NCBI RefSeq assembly: GCF_003355005.1
Contig: NZ_CP029985.1
Location: 1,913,001-1,977,000 of the forward strand
Length of the DNA: 64,000 nucleotides
DNA from: Sphingomonas sp. FARSPH
GTDB taxonomy: Bacteria; Pseudomonadota; Alphaproteobacteria; Sphingomonadales; Sphingomonadaceae
Direction of reading: 5' to 3'
Positions 17,148 to 24,795 of the stretch are shown piece by piece (positions within the stretch are counted from its first letter, which is position 1; every line of letters begins with the position of its first letter). A program made the position numbers and the translations under genes. A model generated the notes under the pieces. It saw only the letters and a program-made list of their open reading frames with translations, was not told the origin of the DNA and ran no database searches.

Positions 17148-18254
17148 ATGATGACGACCGGCCTGCTCCCCGAGGGATTCCACGACCGCCTGCCGCCGCA
17201 TGCCGACGCCGCCGCCGCGATCGAGGCGCGCGTGCTGGAGGCGGCGCGCCTGCATGGCTACGAGCGTGCCGACCCGCCGCTTGCCGAATATGCCGACGGC
17301 CTGTCGTCGCGGCTGAAGGATGGCGCGCTGACCGATGCGGTGCGTTTCGTCGACCCTGTCTCGCAACGCACGCTGGCGATCCGCCCCGACATGACCGCGC
17401 AGGTCGCGCGCATCGCGGCGACGCGCATGGGCCACCACCCGCGCCCCGTGCGCCTGTCCTATGCCGGCCCGGTGCTGCGGCTGCGCGCCGATCAACTGTC
17501 GCCCGCGCGCGCCTGGCGGCAGATCGGGTGCGAGCTGATCGGTCTCGATTCGGTTGCGGCGGCGCAGGAGGTCGTCGGCGTCGCGGTGGAGGCGCTTGCT
17601 GCGGCGGGGGCCGGTGGTCTGTCGATCGACTTCACCTTGCCCGACCTCGTCGCGACGCTCGCCGCCGGGCCGATGCCGGTTGCGGCGGAGGCAATCGAGC
17701 CGCTGCGCGCGGCGCTCGATGCGAAGGACGCGGGTACCGTCGCGACGCTGGCGCCCGCCTATCTGCCGCTGGTCGAGGCGGCCGGGCCGTTCGCGGTCGC
17801 GGTGGAGCGGCTGCGCGCATTCGATGCCCATCGCGCGCTGACGAGCCGGCTCGACGCGCTCTCGGCGATCGCCGCCACGCTGGGCGAGCATGCGACGCTG
17901 ACGCTGGATCCGACCGAGCGGCACGGATTCGAATATCAGTCGTGGCTCGGCTTCTCGCTGTTCGTCGCCGGCGCCAGCCGCGAGGTCGGGCGCGGCGGTA
18001 CCTATACGATCGTCCATGCGGATGGTGCGGAAGAGGCGGCTACCGGTTTCTCGCTCAACGCCGACGCGATCGTCGCCACCGCCGCACCCACGCCGCGCCG
18101 CCGCCTGTTCCTGCCCTTCGGCACCGCGCCTGCGGAGGGCGCCGCGATGCGTGCTGCCGGCTGGGTCACCGTCGCCGCATTGGAGCCGGGCGATACGCCA
18201 GCGGCGCAGCTGTGCACGCATGTGTGGCAGGATGGCGCGGCGCGGGCGCTCTAG
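17148..18254 (+). CDS. hisZ: ATP phosphoribosyltransferase regulatory subunit (HisZ)
   Basis: HisZ is a catalytically inactive paralogue of histidyl-tRNA synthetase that complexes with short-form HisG for the first step of histidine synthesis. The 368-residue protein has class II synthetase-like core segments (IRPDMTAQVARIAATRM about residues 83-99, RLSYAGPVLRLR, WRQIGCELIGLDS) but lacks the anticodon-binding C-terminal domain and is shorter than HisS. Its place directly upstream of purA is typical of sphingomonads. hisG itself is not in the window. The Met at 17148 or the next codon could start translation. Confidence 0.85.
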   Translation: MMTTGLLPEGFHDRLPPHADAAAAIEARVLEAARLHGYERADPPLAEYADGLSSRLKDGALTDAVRFVDPVSQRTLAIRPDMTAQVARIAATRMGHHPRPVRLSYAGPVLRLRADQLSPARAWRQIGCELIGLDSVAAAQEVVGVAVEALAAAGAGGLSIDFTLPDLVATLAAGPMPVAAEAIEPLRAALDAKDAGTVATLAPAYLPLVEAAGPFAVAVERLRAFDAHRALTSRLDALSAIAATLGEHATLTLDPTERHGFEYQSWLGFSLFVAGASREVGRGGTYTIVHADGAEEAATGFSLNADAIVATAAPTPRRRLFLPFGTAPAEGAAMRAAGWVTVAALEPGDTPAAQLCTHVWQDGAARAL

Positions 18255-18275
18255 GCAGCACTCTCGAAACCGTGT

Positions 18276-18313
18276 GGGCGGTTGACCGGGCGCTTCCGCC
18301 CGGCTAACCGCCC
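18276..18313. terminator. Hairpin between hisZ and purA
   Basis: GGGCGGTT (18276-18283) pairs with AACCGCCC (18306-18313), and inside it CCGGGCG pairs with CGCCCGG around a CTTC loop. It begins 21 bases after the hisZ stop. There is no T-tract, so termination strength is uncertain. Confidence 0.55.
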
Positions 18314-18394
18314 GCCCGCACTCACTGGAAATCCCGCCGCGCCGAGTCCTGTCGAAGGGCGCGCCGGGTCTGGCCGGCAGGTGGAGACCTGTAC

Positions 18395-19684
18395 ATGGCG
18401 AACGTCGCGGTGATCGGCGCCCAATGGGGCGACGAGGGCAAGGGCAAGATCGTCGACTGGCTGGCGGAGCGTGCGGACATGGTCGTGCGCTTCCAGGGCG
18501 GGCACAATGCCGGCCACACGCTCGTCGTGGGCGACAACGTCTACAAATTGTCGCTGCTGCCCTCGGGCATCGTGCGCGGCACGCCGTCCGTCATCGGCAA
18601 CGGTGTGGTGCTCGACCCCTGGGCGCTCAAGGCGGAGATCGAGCGACTGGCGGCGCAGGGCGTCCATGCCACGCCTGAGACGCTGCGTATCGCCGATACC
18701 TGCGCGCTGATCCTGCCGCTGCACCGTGACCTTGATGCCTTACGTGAGGATGCGAGCGGCGCCGGCAAGATCGGCACGACGCGCCGTGGCATCGGTCCGG
18801 CGTATGAGGACAAGGTCGGCCGGCGCGCGATCCGCGTCTGCGACCTCGCCCACCTCGACGATCTGGGTCCACAACTCGACCGGCTGCTCGCGCACCACGA
18901 CGCGCTGCGCGCCGGGTTCAACGCCGCGCCGATCGACCGCGACGGCCTGATCGCGGAACTGCGCGAGATCGCGGGCTTCGTGCTGCCCTTCGCCAAGCCG
19001 GTATGGCGCGACCTCAACGCAGCCAAAGCTCGCGGCAAGCGCATCCTGTTCGAAGGCGCGCAGGGCGTGCTGCTCGACGTCGACCACGGTACCTATCCGT
19101 TCGTCACCTCGTCCAACACGATCGCAGGGACAGCGGCGGGCGGATCGGGGCTGGGGCCGGCGGCGGTCGGCTTCGTGCTGGGTATCGCCAAGGCCTATAC
19201 CACGCGCGTCGGATCGGGGCCTTTCCCCACCGAACTCGACGACGAGACGGGCGAGCGGCTGGGGCAGCGCGGTCATGAGTTCGGCACGGTCACGGGGCGC
19301 AAGCGCCGGTGCGGCTGGATCGACACCGTGCTGCTGCGCCAGTCGGCGGCGGTCGGCGGGATCACCGGTATCGCGCTGACCAAGATCGACGTGCTCGACG
19401 GGTTCGACACGGTGAAGATCTGCACCGGTTATCGCCTGAACGGCGAGACGCTCGACTATTTCCCGGCGCATGCCGCCGACCAGGCGAATGTCGAGCCGGT
19501 CTATGAGGAGATGGAAGGCTGGCAGCAGTCGACCGCGGGCGCGCGCAGCTGGGCCGATCTGCCGGCGCAGGCGATCAAATACATCCGCCGCGTGGAGGAA
19601 CTGATCCGCTGCCCCGTCGCGCTGGTGTCGACCAGCCCGGAGCGCGAGGACACGATCCTGGTCCGCGATCCTTTCGCGGATTGA
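18395..19684 (+). CDS. purA: Adenylosuccinate synthetase
   Basis: Joins IMP and aspartate using GTP to give adenylosuccinate, the first committed step of AMP synthesis. The 429-residue protein has the GTP-binding loop GAQWGDEGKGK at residues 8-18, GHNAGHT, KIGTTRRGIGPAYEDK, EGAQGVLLDVDHGTYPFVTS and TGRKRRCGW, all conserved. The length is exactly that of the family. A GGTGGAG ribosome-binding site precedes the ATG. Transcription ends at a strong hairpin just downstream. Confidence 0.98.
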   Translation: MANVAVIGAQWGDEGKGKIVDWLAERADMVVRFQGGHNAGHTLVVGDNVYKLSLLPSGIVRGTPSVIGNGVVLDPWALKAEIERLAAQGVHATPETLRIADTCALILPLHRDLDALREDASGAGKIGTTRRGIGPAYEDKVGRRAIRVCDLAHLDDLGPQLDRLLAHHDALRAGFNAAPIDRDGLIAELREIAGFVLPFAKPVWRDLNAAKARGKRILFEGAQGVLLDVDHGTYPFVTSSNTIAGTAAGGSGLGPAAVGFVLGIAKAYTTRVGSGPFPTELDDETGERLGQRGHEFGTVTGRKRRCGWIDTVLLRQSAAVGGITGIALTKIDVLDGFDTVKICTGYRLNGETLDYFPAHAADQANVEPVYEEMEGWQQSTAGARSWADLPAQAIKYIRRVEELIRCPVALVSTSPEREDTILVRDPFAD

Positions 19685-19697
19685 TAAGGACATAAAA

Positions 19698-19730
19698 AAG
19701 GCCGGCTGACGCATGCCAGCCGGCCTTTCT
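19698..19730. terminator. Bidirectional intrinsic terminator
   Basis: AAGGCCGGCTG (19698-19708) pairs with CAGCCGGCCTT (19717-19727) around an 8-base loop, with A's before and T's after. It serves both purA and the convergent low-complexity gene. Confidence 0.85.
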
Positions 19731-19745
19731 CACAACCTTGGCGGG

Positions 19746-20192
19746 TTATTGCGGCGTCGGGGTACCCGTGGTGGTTCCTGCGGTGCCGCCGACGGTGCCG
19801 GTGGTCGAGGTTCCGCCCATCGTTCCCGTGGTCCCGCCACCCATGGTGCCGGTCGCGGTGCCCGTCCCAGTGCCGGTCGTGCCACCCATCGTATCGGTCG
19901 TGCCGCCCAGGCTGCCCGACGTCGACGTTCCGGTCGACGTATCAACGCCTGTCGTGCTGCTGCTGGTACCCGAACGGCTGCTGCGACCGCGCTTGCTTGC
20001 CTTGCTTTTCGATTGGGTCGACATGGTACCCGACGTCGTGGTCTGGTCGGTCGGCGACGTGGTCGTCTGGCCGCTGGCGTCCACCGAGCCGGATGCGGAG
20101 CCGCCCATGGTCGAGCCGCCAGTCGTGGTCTGGGCGAACGCCGCCGGGGTGATCAGCATGGCAGCCGCCATGATCGGAAGGACCTTACGCAT
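19746..20192 (-). CDS. Exported Gly/Thr/Ser low-complexity protein
   Basis: A 148-residue protein with a clear Sec signal peptide (MRKVLPIMAAAMLITPAAFA) followed almost wholly by Gly, Thr and Ser, with repeated TGT, GGT and TMGG units and one basic patch (KSKASKRGRSSRSG). No domain was recognised; the mature chain is probably disordered and could be a surface or periplasmic protein. The start at 20192 is set by a GGAGAGAAC ribosome-binding site and the leader. Low-complexity composition means homology searches would be unreliable. It is downstream of aroC with a 61-base gap. Confidence 0.7.
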   Translation of the reverse strand: MRKVLPIMAAAMLITPAAFAQTTTGGSTMGGSASGSVDASGQTTTSPTDQTTTSGTMSTQSKSKASKRGRSSRSGTSSSTTGVDTSTGTSTSGSLGGTTDTMGGTTGTGTGTATGTMGGGTTGTMGGTSTTGTVGGTAGTTTGTPTPQ

Positions 20193-20253
20193 TGTTCTCT
20201 CCTGCAAAAATCTGTCCGCCTTCAACGGATCGGGCAGAAGAGCGTTCCGGCCG

Positions 20254-21321
20254 TCAGCCGCATTGGCCCCGATGAAGCAACGCCTGGTCGGCTAGAACAA
20301 GCGCGACCATCGCCTCGACGACGGGCACGCCGCGGATGCCGACGCAAGGATCGTGACGTCCCCTCGTCGCGATCTGCGTCTCCTCGCCGGTCGGCGAGAT
20401 CGTGTCGACGGGGGTCAGGATCGAACTGGTCGGCTTGAACGCGACGCGCATCGTCACCGGCTGGCCGGTGGCGATGCCGCCCGCGATCCCGCCGGCGTGG
20501 TTGGCGAGGAAGCGCGGGCCGTCGTCGCCTGCGCGCATCGGATCGGCATTCTGCTCGCCGGTCAGCGCCGCGGCAGCGAAGCCGTCGCCGATCTCGAATC
20601 CCTTTACCGCATTGATGCTCATGCACGCCGCGGCGAGCGCGCTGTCCAGCTTGGCGTAAAGCGGCGCACCCCAGCCGGCGGGAACACCGGTTGCCTCGCA
20701 CGCGACGACCGCGCCCACCGACGATCCCGCCTTGCGCGCGGCATCGACGATACCTTCCCATCGCGCCGCGGCGGCAGGATCGGGGCAGAAGAAGGGATTT
20801 GCGTCGATCTCGGCATCGTCGAAGGCGGCATAATCGATGCCGTCGCCACCGATCGCCTCGACCCAGGCACGGATGCGGACCCCCGGCACCACCAGCCGCG
20901 CGACGGCGCCCGCCGCGACGCGGCTCGCCGTCTCGCGCGCCGACGACCGGCCGCCGCCGCGATAGTCGCGAAAACCGTATTTGGCGTCATAGGCATAATC
21001 GGCATGACCGGGGCGATAGGCCTTGGCGACCTCCGAATAATCCTTCGACCGTTGGTCGACGTTCTCGATCATCAGGCTGATCGGCGTTCCCGTCGTGCGG
21101 CCGTCGAACACGCCCGACAGGATGCGCACCTGATCGGGCTCGCGCCGCTGCGTCGTGAAGCGGCTGGTGCCCGGGCGGCGTTTGTCGAGCCACGGCTGGA
21201 TATCGGCTTCGGCAAGGGCGATGCCCGGCGGGCACCCGTCCACCACCGCGCCGATCGCGGGCCCGTGGCTCTCGCCCCAGGTGGTGAAGCGGAAAAGATG
21301 CCCGAAGCTGTTGACGCTCAC
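20254..21321 (-). CDS. aroC: Chorismate synthase
   Basis: Eliminates phosphate from 5-enolpyruvylshikimate 3-phosphate to give chorismate; needs reduced FMN. The 355-residue frame has GESHGPAIG near the N-terminus, GGGRSSARETASRVAAGAVA, and RHDPCVGIRGVPVVEAM near the C-terminus, the three family signatures. The start is a GTG at 21321 giving the usual (M)SVNSFGHLFRFTTWGE opening. It overlaps the stop of the upstream small membrane gene as GTGA, implying translational coupling. With pheA, two aromatic pathway genes are in the window but not linked. Confidence 0.96.
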   Translation of the reverse strand: MSVNSFGHLFRFTTWGESHGPAIGAVVDGCPPGIALAEADIQPWLDKRRPGTSRFTTQRREPDQVRILSGVFDGRTTGTPISLMIENVDQRSKDYSEVAKAYRPGHADYAYDAKYGFRDYRGGGRSSARETASRVAAGAVARLVVPGVRIRAWVEAIGGDGIDYAAFDDAEIDANPFFCPDPAAAARWEGIVDAARKAGSSVGAVVACEATGVPAGWGAPLYAKLDSALAAACMSINAVKGFEIGDGFAAAALTGEQNADPMRAGDDGPRFLANHAGGIAGGIATGQPVTMRVAFKPTSSILTPVDTISPTGEETQIATRGRHDPCVGIRGVPVVEAMVALVLADQALLHRGQCG

Positions 21322-21629
21322 AATTGTGCCCCCGGATCGATGCGGAAGGCGCGCAGTAGCGCCCGCCGCAGCGGCCCGGCAAGCAACAAGGCGATGAGGA
21401 CGCCGATCGACGCGCCCGCACTGCCAGCCGCGGCGATCCAGCCCCAGGCGGGCGCGAGCCAGCCGCCGATCCACACGCCCGCGACGATCAGCGCCAGGAC
21501 CAGCGCGTCGCCGATCGCCCGGGCATGCGCCTCGCGCGCCGGCACCGCGACGCGATCGTATCGGCTGCGCTGCCACGCGTAATAGCCCGCCAACATGGCG
21601 AGAAGGGCAAGGGCCGCGGACAGCGTCAT
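21318..21629 (-). CDS. Small membrane protein of unknown function
   Basis: A 103-residue protein with an N-terminal helix (LSAALALLAMLAGYYAW), a short basic cytoplasmic stretch, and two further hydrophobic segments (about residues 40-60 and 68-85). No family was recognised. It lies between fabI (12 bases upstream) and aroC (4-base overlap downstream), so it is expressed with them. Its position rather than its sequence is the only clue to role. Confidence 0.7.
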   Translation of the reverse strand: MTLSAALALLAMLAGYYAWQRSRYDRVAVPAREAHARAIGDALVLALIVAGVWIGGWLAPAWGWIAAAGSAGASIGVLIALLLAGPLRRALLRAFRIDPGAQL

Positions 21630-21641
21630 CGCGTCGATCCG

Positions 21642-22448
21642 TTACGCCAGCGCGATGTCCGGCGCGTCCTCCGCCTTCATGCCGATGACGTTGTATCCGG
21701 CGTCGACATGGTGGATTTCGCCCGTCACGCCCGACGACAGGTCGGAAAGCATGTAGAGGCCGGCACCGCCGACATCCTCGATCGTCACGGTGCGGCGCAG
21801 CGGTGCGTTCAGCTCGTTCCACTTCAGGATGTAGTTGAAGTCGCCGATGCCGCGCGCCGCCAGCGTCTGGATCGGGCCCGCGGAGATGGCGTTGATGCGA
21901 ATATTTTCCGGCCCGAGGTCGACGGCGAGATACTTGACGCTCGTCTCCAGCGCAGCCTTGGCGACGCCCATCACATTGTAGTGCGGGATCACCTTTTCCG
22001 CGCCATAATAGGTCAGCGTCAGGATCGCGCCGCCGTTCGGCATCATCGCCCGCGCGCGCTGCGCGACGGCGACAAGCGAATAGGCGGAGACGTTCATCGT
22101 CATCAGGAAATTGTCGAGCGTCGTGTCGTAATAGCGCCCACGCAGCTGCGACTTGTCGGAAAAGCCGATCGCATGGACGACGAAATCGATCGTCGGCCAT
22201 TCCGCCTTGAGCGCGTCGAACGTCGCATCGAGCGCCGCCATGTCGGCGACATCGCAGTCGAACAGGCGCGCGACGCCCAATTGCTCGGCGAGCGGGCGTA
22301 CGCGCTTTTCCATCGCCGCGCCCTGATAGGAAAAGGCGAGTTCCGCGCCCGCCTCGGACAATTGCTTGGCGATCCCCCAGGCCAGCGATTTGTCGTTCGC
22401 CAGACCCATGATCAGCCCGCGCTTGCCCGCCATCAACCCCGTCGTCAC
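21642..22448 (-). CDS. fabI: Enoyl-[acyl-carrier-protein] reductase (NADH)
   Basis: Reduces enoyl-ACP in the last step of each fatty-acid elongation cycle and is the triclosan target. The 268-residue short-chain dehydrogenase has the FabI nucleotide site GLANDKSLAWGIA and the spaced catalytic Tyr157 and Lys164 in HYNVMGVAK. I chose the GTG at 22448 because it gives (M)TTGLMAGKRG, places Tyr/Lys one residue from E. coli numbering, and overlaps the yihY stop as GTGA. An ATG at 22433 would remove five residues. Confidence 0.95.
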   Translation of the reverse strand: MTTGLMAGKRGLIMGLANDKSLAWGIAKQLSEAGAELAFSYQGAAMEKRVRPLAEQLGVARLFDCDVADMAALDATFDALKAEWPTIDFVVHAIGFSDKSQLRGRYYDTTLDNFLMTMNVSAYSLVAVAQRARAMMPNGGAILTLTYYGAEKVIPHYNVMGVAKAALETSVKYLAVDLGPENIRINAISAGPIQTLAARGIGDFNYILKWNELNAPLRRTVTIEDVGGAGLYMLSDLSSGVTGEIHHVDAGYNVIGMKAEDAPDIALA

Positions 22449-23398
22449 GCCGCCTGTGCCTCCACCTTTTGCGTCGCGCCCTCCTCTAGACCCGGTTCGG
22501 GGGGTTCCGCCAGTGCCGCGTTCAGATGTGCGCCGAAGACGAGGCCAAGGCCGATCAGGTAGAAGAACAGCAGCATGACAACGACGCCGGCAAGACTGCC
22601 GTAGGTCAGGTCGTACCCGCCGAGACGGCTGAGCACGATCGGCAGCAGCGCGGTCATCGTCACCCACCAGGCGGCGGTGAACAGGGCACCCGGCCATTTC
22701 GGGCAGTTGGTGTACCGATATTTGCCGGGCGTGACCGAATAGAACAGCAGGTAGAGCGCGCCGAACATCACGACGCCGGGAATGACCCGCGACAGACCTA
22801 CCCAGGCGGCGGCGTCCCTCGCGAAGGGCAGGAGGCGATAGATGAATTGCTCGGCGGCGGTCAGGATACCTTGAACCAGAAAGCTCATCAGCGCGATTAC
22901 CACCGACAGGATGATGACGCCCGACGAGGAAAGACGCGATTTCCAGAACGGTACGCTCGCCTTCGTGCCATAGGCGCGGTGGAACATGTCGCGGATCGTC
23001 TCGATGAAGCCGCCGACGGTCCACAGACCGACCAGCCCGCCCAGCCACAGCAGCGACCCCGTGCGCGCCTGCAGCACGTCGGCGATCGGCTTGCGCAAAA
23101 TATCGGCGACGTTGGGAGGCAGGACGTGGAGGAACGAGGCGACGGCGCGCTGCGTCTCCGTGCTCTGGCCGAGCAACGACAGCACCGCGGCGGCAGTGAT
23201 GAAAAACGGAAACACCGTCATCAGCGCGAGATAGGCAAGGTTGCCGGCGTAGATGAAGCCATCGTTGAATACGCCGATCGCGGCCCGCTTGGTCACCTCC
23301 CACGCGGCGGCCGGCGGCCGCAGCCTGGCGAGACGATGCCGTGCGCCCCGAAGCTGATGCGCGCGGTCTTCGGGGGTGTAGGCGGTCGTTTCGGTCAC
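22445..23398 (-). CDS. YihY/BrkB family inner-membrane protein
   Basis: A 317-residue polytopic membrane protein of the YihY (formerly BrkB) family, about six hydrophobic segments, first near residues 45-75 (YAGNLAYLALMTVFPFFITAAAVLSLL) and the last near 270-290. Molecular function of the family is unknown; the old tRNA-processing label (RNase BN) is wrong for it. The C-terminal tail is short and charged. It follows the dnaJ-like gene by 9 bases and overlaps fabI by 4, in one transcription unit. Confidence 0.88.
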   Translation of the reverse strand: MTETTAYTPEDRAHQLRGARHRLARLRPPAAAWEVTKRAAIGVFNDGFIYAGNLAYLALMTVFPFFITAAAVLSLLGQSTETQRAVASFLHVLPPNVADILRKPIADVLQARTGSLLWLGGLVGLWTVGGFIETIRDMFHRAYGTKASVPFWKSRLSSSGVIILSVVIALMSFLVQGILTAAEQFIYRLLPFARDAAAWVGLSRVIPGVVMFGALYLLFYSVTPGKYRYTNCPKWPGALFTAAWWVTMTALLPIVLSRLGGYDLTYGSLAGVVVMLLFFYLIGLGLVFGAHLNAALAEPPEPGLEEGATQKVEAQAA

Positions 23399-23407
23399 GT
23401 CACCGCG

Positions 23408-24358
23408 TCAGACGCCCATCGTCGCCCGTGGGTTCCGCGGGTCGTCCCATCCTTCGACGAACTGTTGCAGCGCGGCATCACCCGCCGGCACGTCGATGAT
23501 CAGCGTGACGAGCTGGTCGCCGCGCGTCCCGTCCTTCCGATGGAAGCCCTTGCCCTTGAGGCGCAGCGTCTTGCCCGACGTGGTGCCCTTCGGCACGGTC
23601 AGCATCACCGCCTTGTCGACGGTGGGCACGCGCACCTGCCCGCCCAGCACCGCCTCGCGCAGCGTCAGCGGCAGGTCGAGGCGCACGTCGTCGCCATCGC
23701 GCGTGAAGAAGCGGTGTGGTTGTACCTCGATCGTCACGATCGCGTCACCCGCACCGCCGGGCCCCTGTTCGCCCTTGCCGCCCAGGCGCATCTGCGTGCC
23801 GTCCTCGACGCCCGCGGGCAGTTTCAGGTCGATCGTCTTGCCATCGCCCAGCGTCACCCGCTGCGGGCTCAGCGTCGCAGCGTCGGTGAAGGGGACGCGC
23901 AGCGCATAGGCGATGTTCGCGCCCTTGGGCTGCGGCCGCCGGCCGAACCCGCTGGCAAAGCCGCCGCCGCGCGCGCCGCCGCCGCCGAACAGGCCTTCGA
24001 AGATGTCGCCCATGTCGGCATTGTCGCCGCCGAATTCGAACCCGGCGCTGCTGAAGCCGCCGCCAGGACCGGTGCGGGTATAGGGGCCGCCGCTGCCACC
24101 GGGACGGCCGCCGCCAAAACCGAAGGGCGAGGCGGGGTTGCCGTCGCCGTCGATCTCGCCGCGGTCGAACCGCGCGCGCTTGTCCTTGTCGGTGAGCAGA
24201 TCGTACGCCGACGTCACCTGGCTGAACCGTTCGGCGGCCTTGGGATTGTCCGTGTTCCGATCCGGATGCAGCTCTTTCGCCAGCTTCCGATAAGCCTTCT
24301 TGATGTCCGCCTCGGTCGCGTCGCGCGCAACGCCCAGGGTCTTGTAAGGATCGGCCAT
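23408..24358 (-). CDS. DnaJ-class co-chaperone without zinc finger (CbpA-like)
   Basis: A 316-residue J-protein that stimulates DnaK ATPase. The J-domain is at residues 3-68 with HPD at 31-33, followed by a Gly/Phe-rich linker of about 70 residues (FGFGGGRPGG...GGGGARGGG) and the C-terminal substrate-binding domain (YALRVPFTDAATL onward, with GDAIVTIEVQPHRFF). The CXXCXGXG zinc repeats of true DnaJ are absent, which makes it a type II, CbpA-like protein. First gene of the run dnaJ-like, yihY, fabI, small membrane gene, aroC. Confidence 0.92.
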   Translation of the reverse strand: MADPYKTLGVARDATEADIKKAYRKLAKELHPDRNTDNPKAAERFSQVTSAYDLLTDKDKRARFDRGEIDGDGNPASPFGFGGGRPGGSGGPYTRTGPGGGFSSAGFEFGGDNADMGDIFEGLFGGGGARGGGFASGFGRRPQPKGANIAYALRVPFTDAATLSPQRVTLGDGKTIDLKLPAGVEDGTQMRLGGKGEQGPGGAGDAIVTIEVQPHRFFTRDGDDVRLDLPLTLREAVLGGQVRVPTVDKAVMLTVPKGTTSGKTLRLKGKGFHRKDGTRGDQLVTLIIDVPAGDAALQQFVEGWDDPRNPRATMGV

Positions 24359-24454
24359 TGGGTCCCCGTTGGTGTATTACGCGCCTATGTGGGGGAGGGT
24401 ACGGCGCAACGCAATCGACTCCGCGTTCGTTGAGGCGCGAAGAGGAGACGGACG

Positions 24455-24730
24455 ATGGGCGACACGCAACCGACGCAGGCGATGGACAAGGATCATGACC
24501 GCGATCATGGCGGCGCGCACGACGGTGTCGGCGACGCGCCGGGCAAGGTCGCCGGCGGCGGCGAGAGCGACGGCGGCGCCTATCCCAATACGCATACGGG
24601 CAAGGGCGGCGGCGATGTCGGCGGCGGTTTCTTGGAGCATGGCGGCCAGTCGGACATCGACTATCCGGGCACTGGCGACAAGGACACCGACGACGCGGTC
24701 GGCAACACTAACGCGGTGACGAAAGAGTAG
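24455..24730 (+). CDS. Small acidic Gly/Asp/His-rich hypothetical protein
   Basis: A 91-residue soluble protein, very rich in Gly, Asp and His (AMDKDHDRDHGGAHDG, GKVAGGGESDGGAYPN, GDKDTDDAV). No signal peptide or hydrophobic core is visible, suggesting an intrinsically disordered chain, as in small stress or hydrophilin-like proteins. The start has a strong AGAGGAG ribosome-binding site. It is monocistronic: divergent from the dnaJ-like gene and closed by a long hairpin just after the stop. Function unknown. Confidence 0.7.
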   Translation: MGDTQPTQAMDKDHDRDHGGAHDGVGDAPGKVAGGGESDGGAYPNTHTGKGGGDVGGGFLEHGGQSDIDYPGTGDKDTDDAVGNTNAVTKE

Positions 24731-24738
24731 GTTTGCGT

Positions 24739-24778
24739 CCGCACATCTTCCCCGGCCTTCGCCGGGGAAGATGTGCGG
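24739..24778. terminator. 18-bp perfect hairpin between convergent genes
   Basis: CCGCACATCTTCCCCGGC at 24739-24756 pairs fully with 24761-24778 around a CTTC loop. It is 8 bases after the stop of the small acidic protein gene and 17 before the ligD stop, so probably a shared terminator. Confidence 0.8.
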
Positions 24779-24795
24779 GGGCTATCCTCCGGCCG

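Noticed and set aside
22526..24433. 635-codon plus-strand frame across yihY and the dnaJ-like gene
   Set aside because: Spans two strongly supported minus-strand genes and their junction; antisense artefact.
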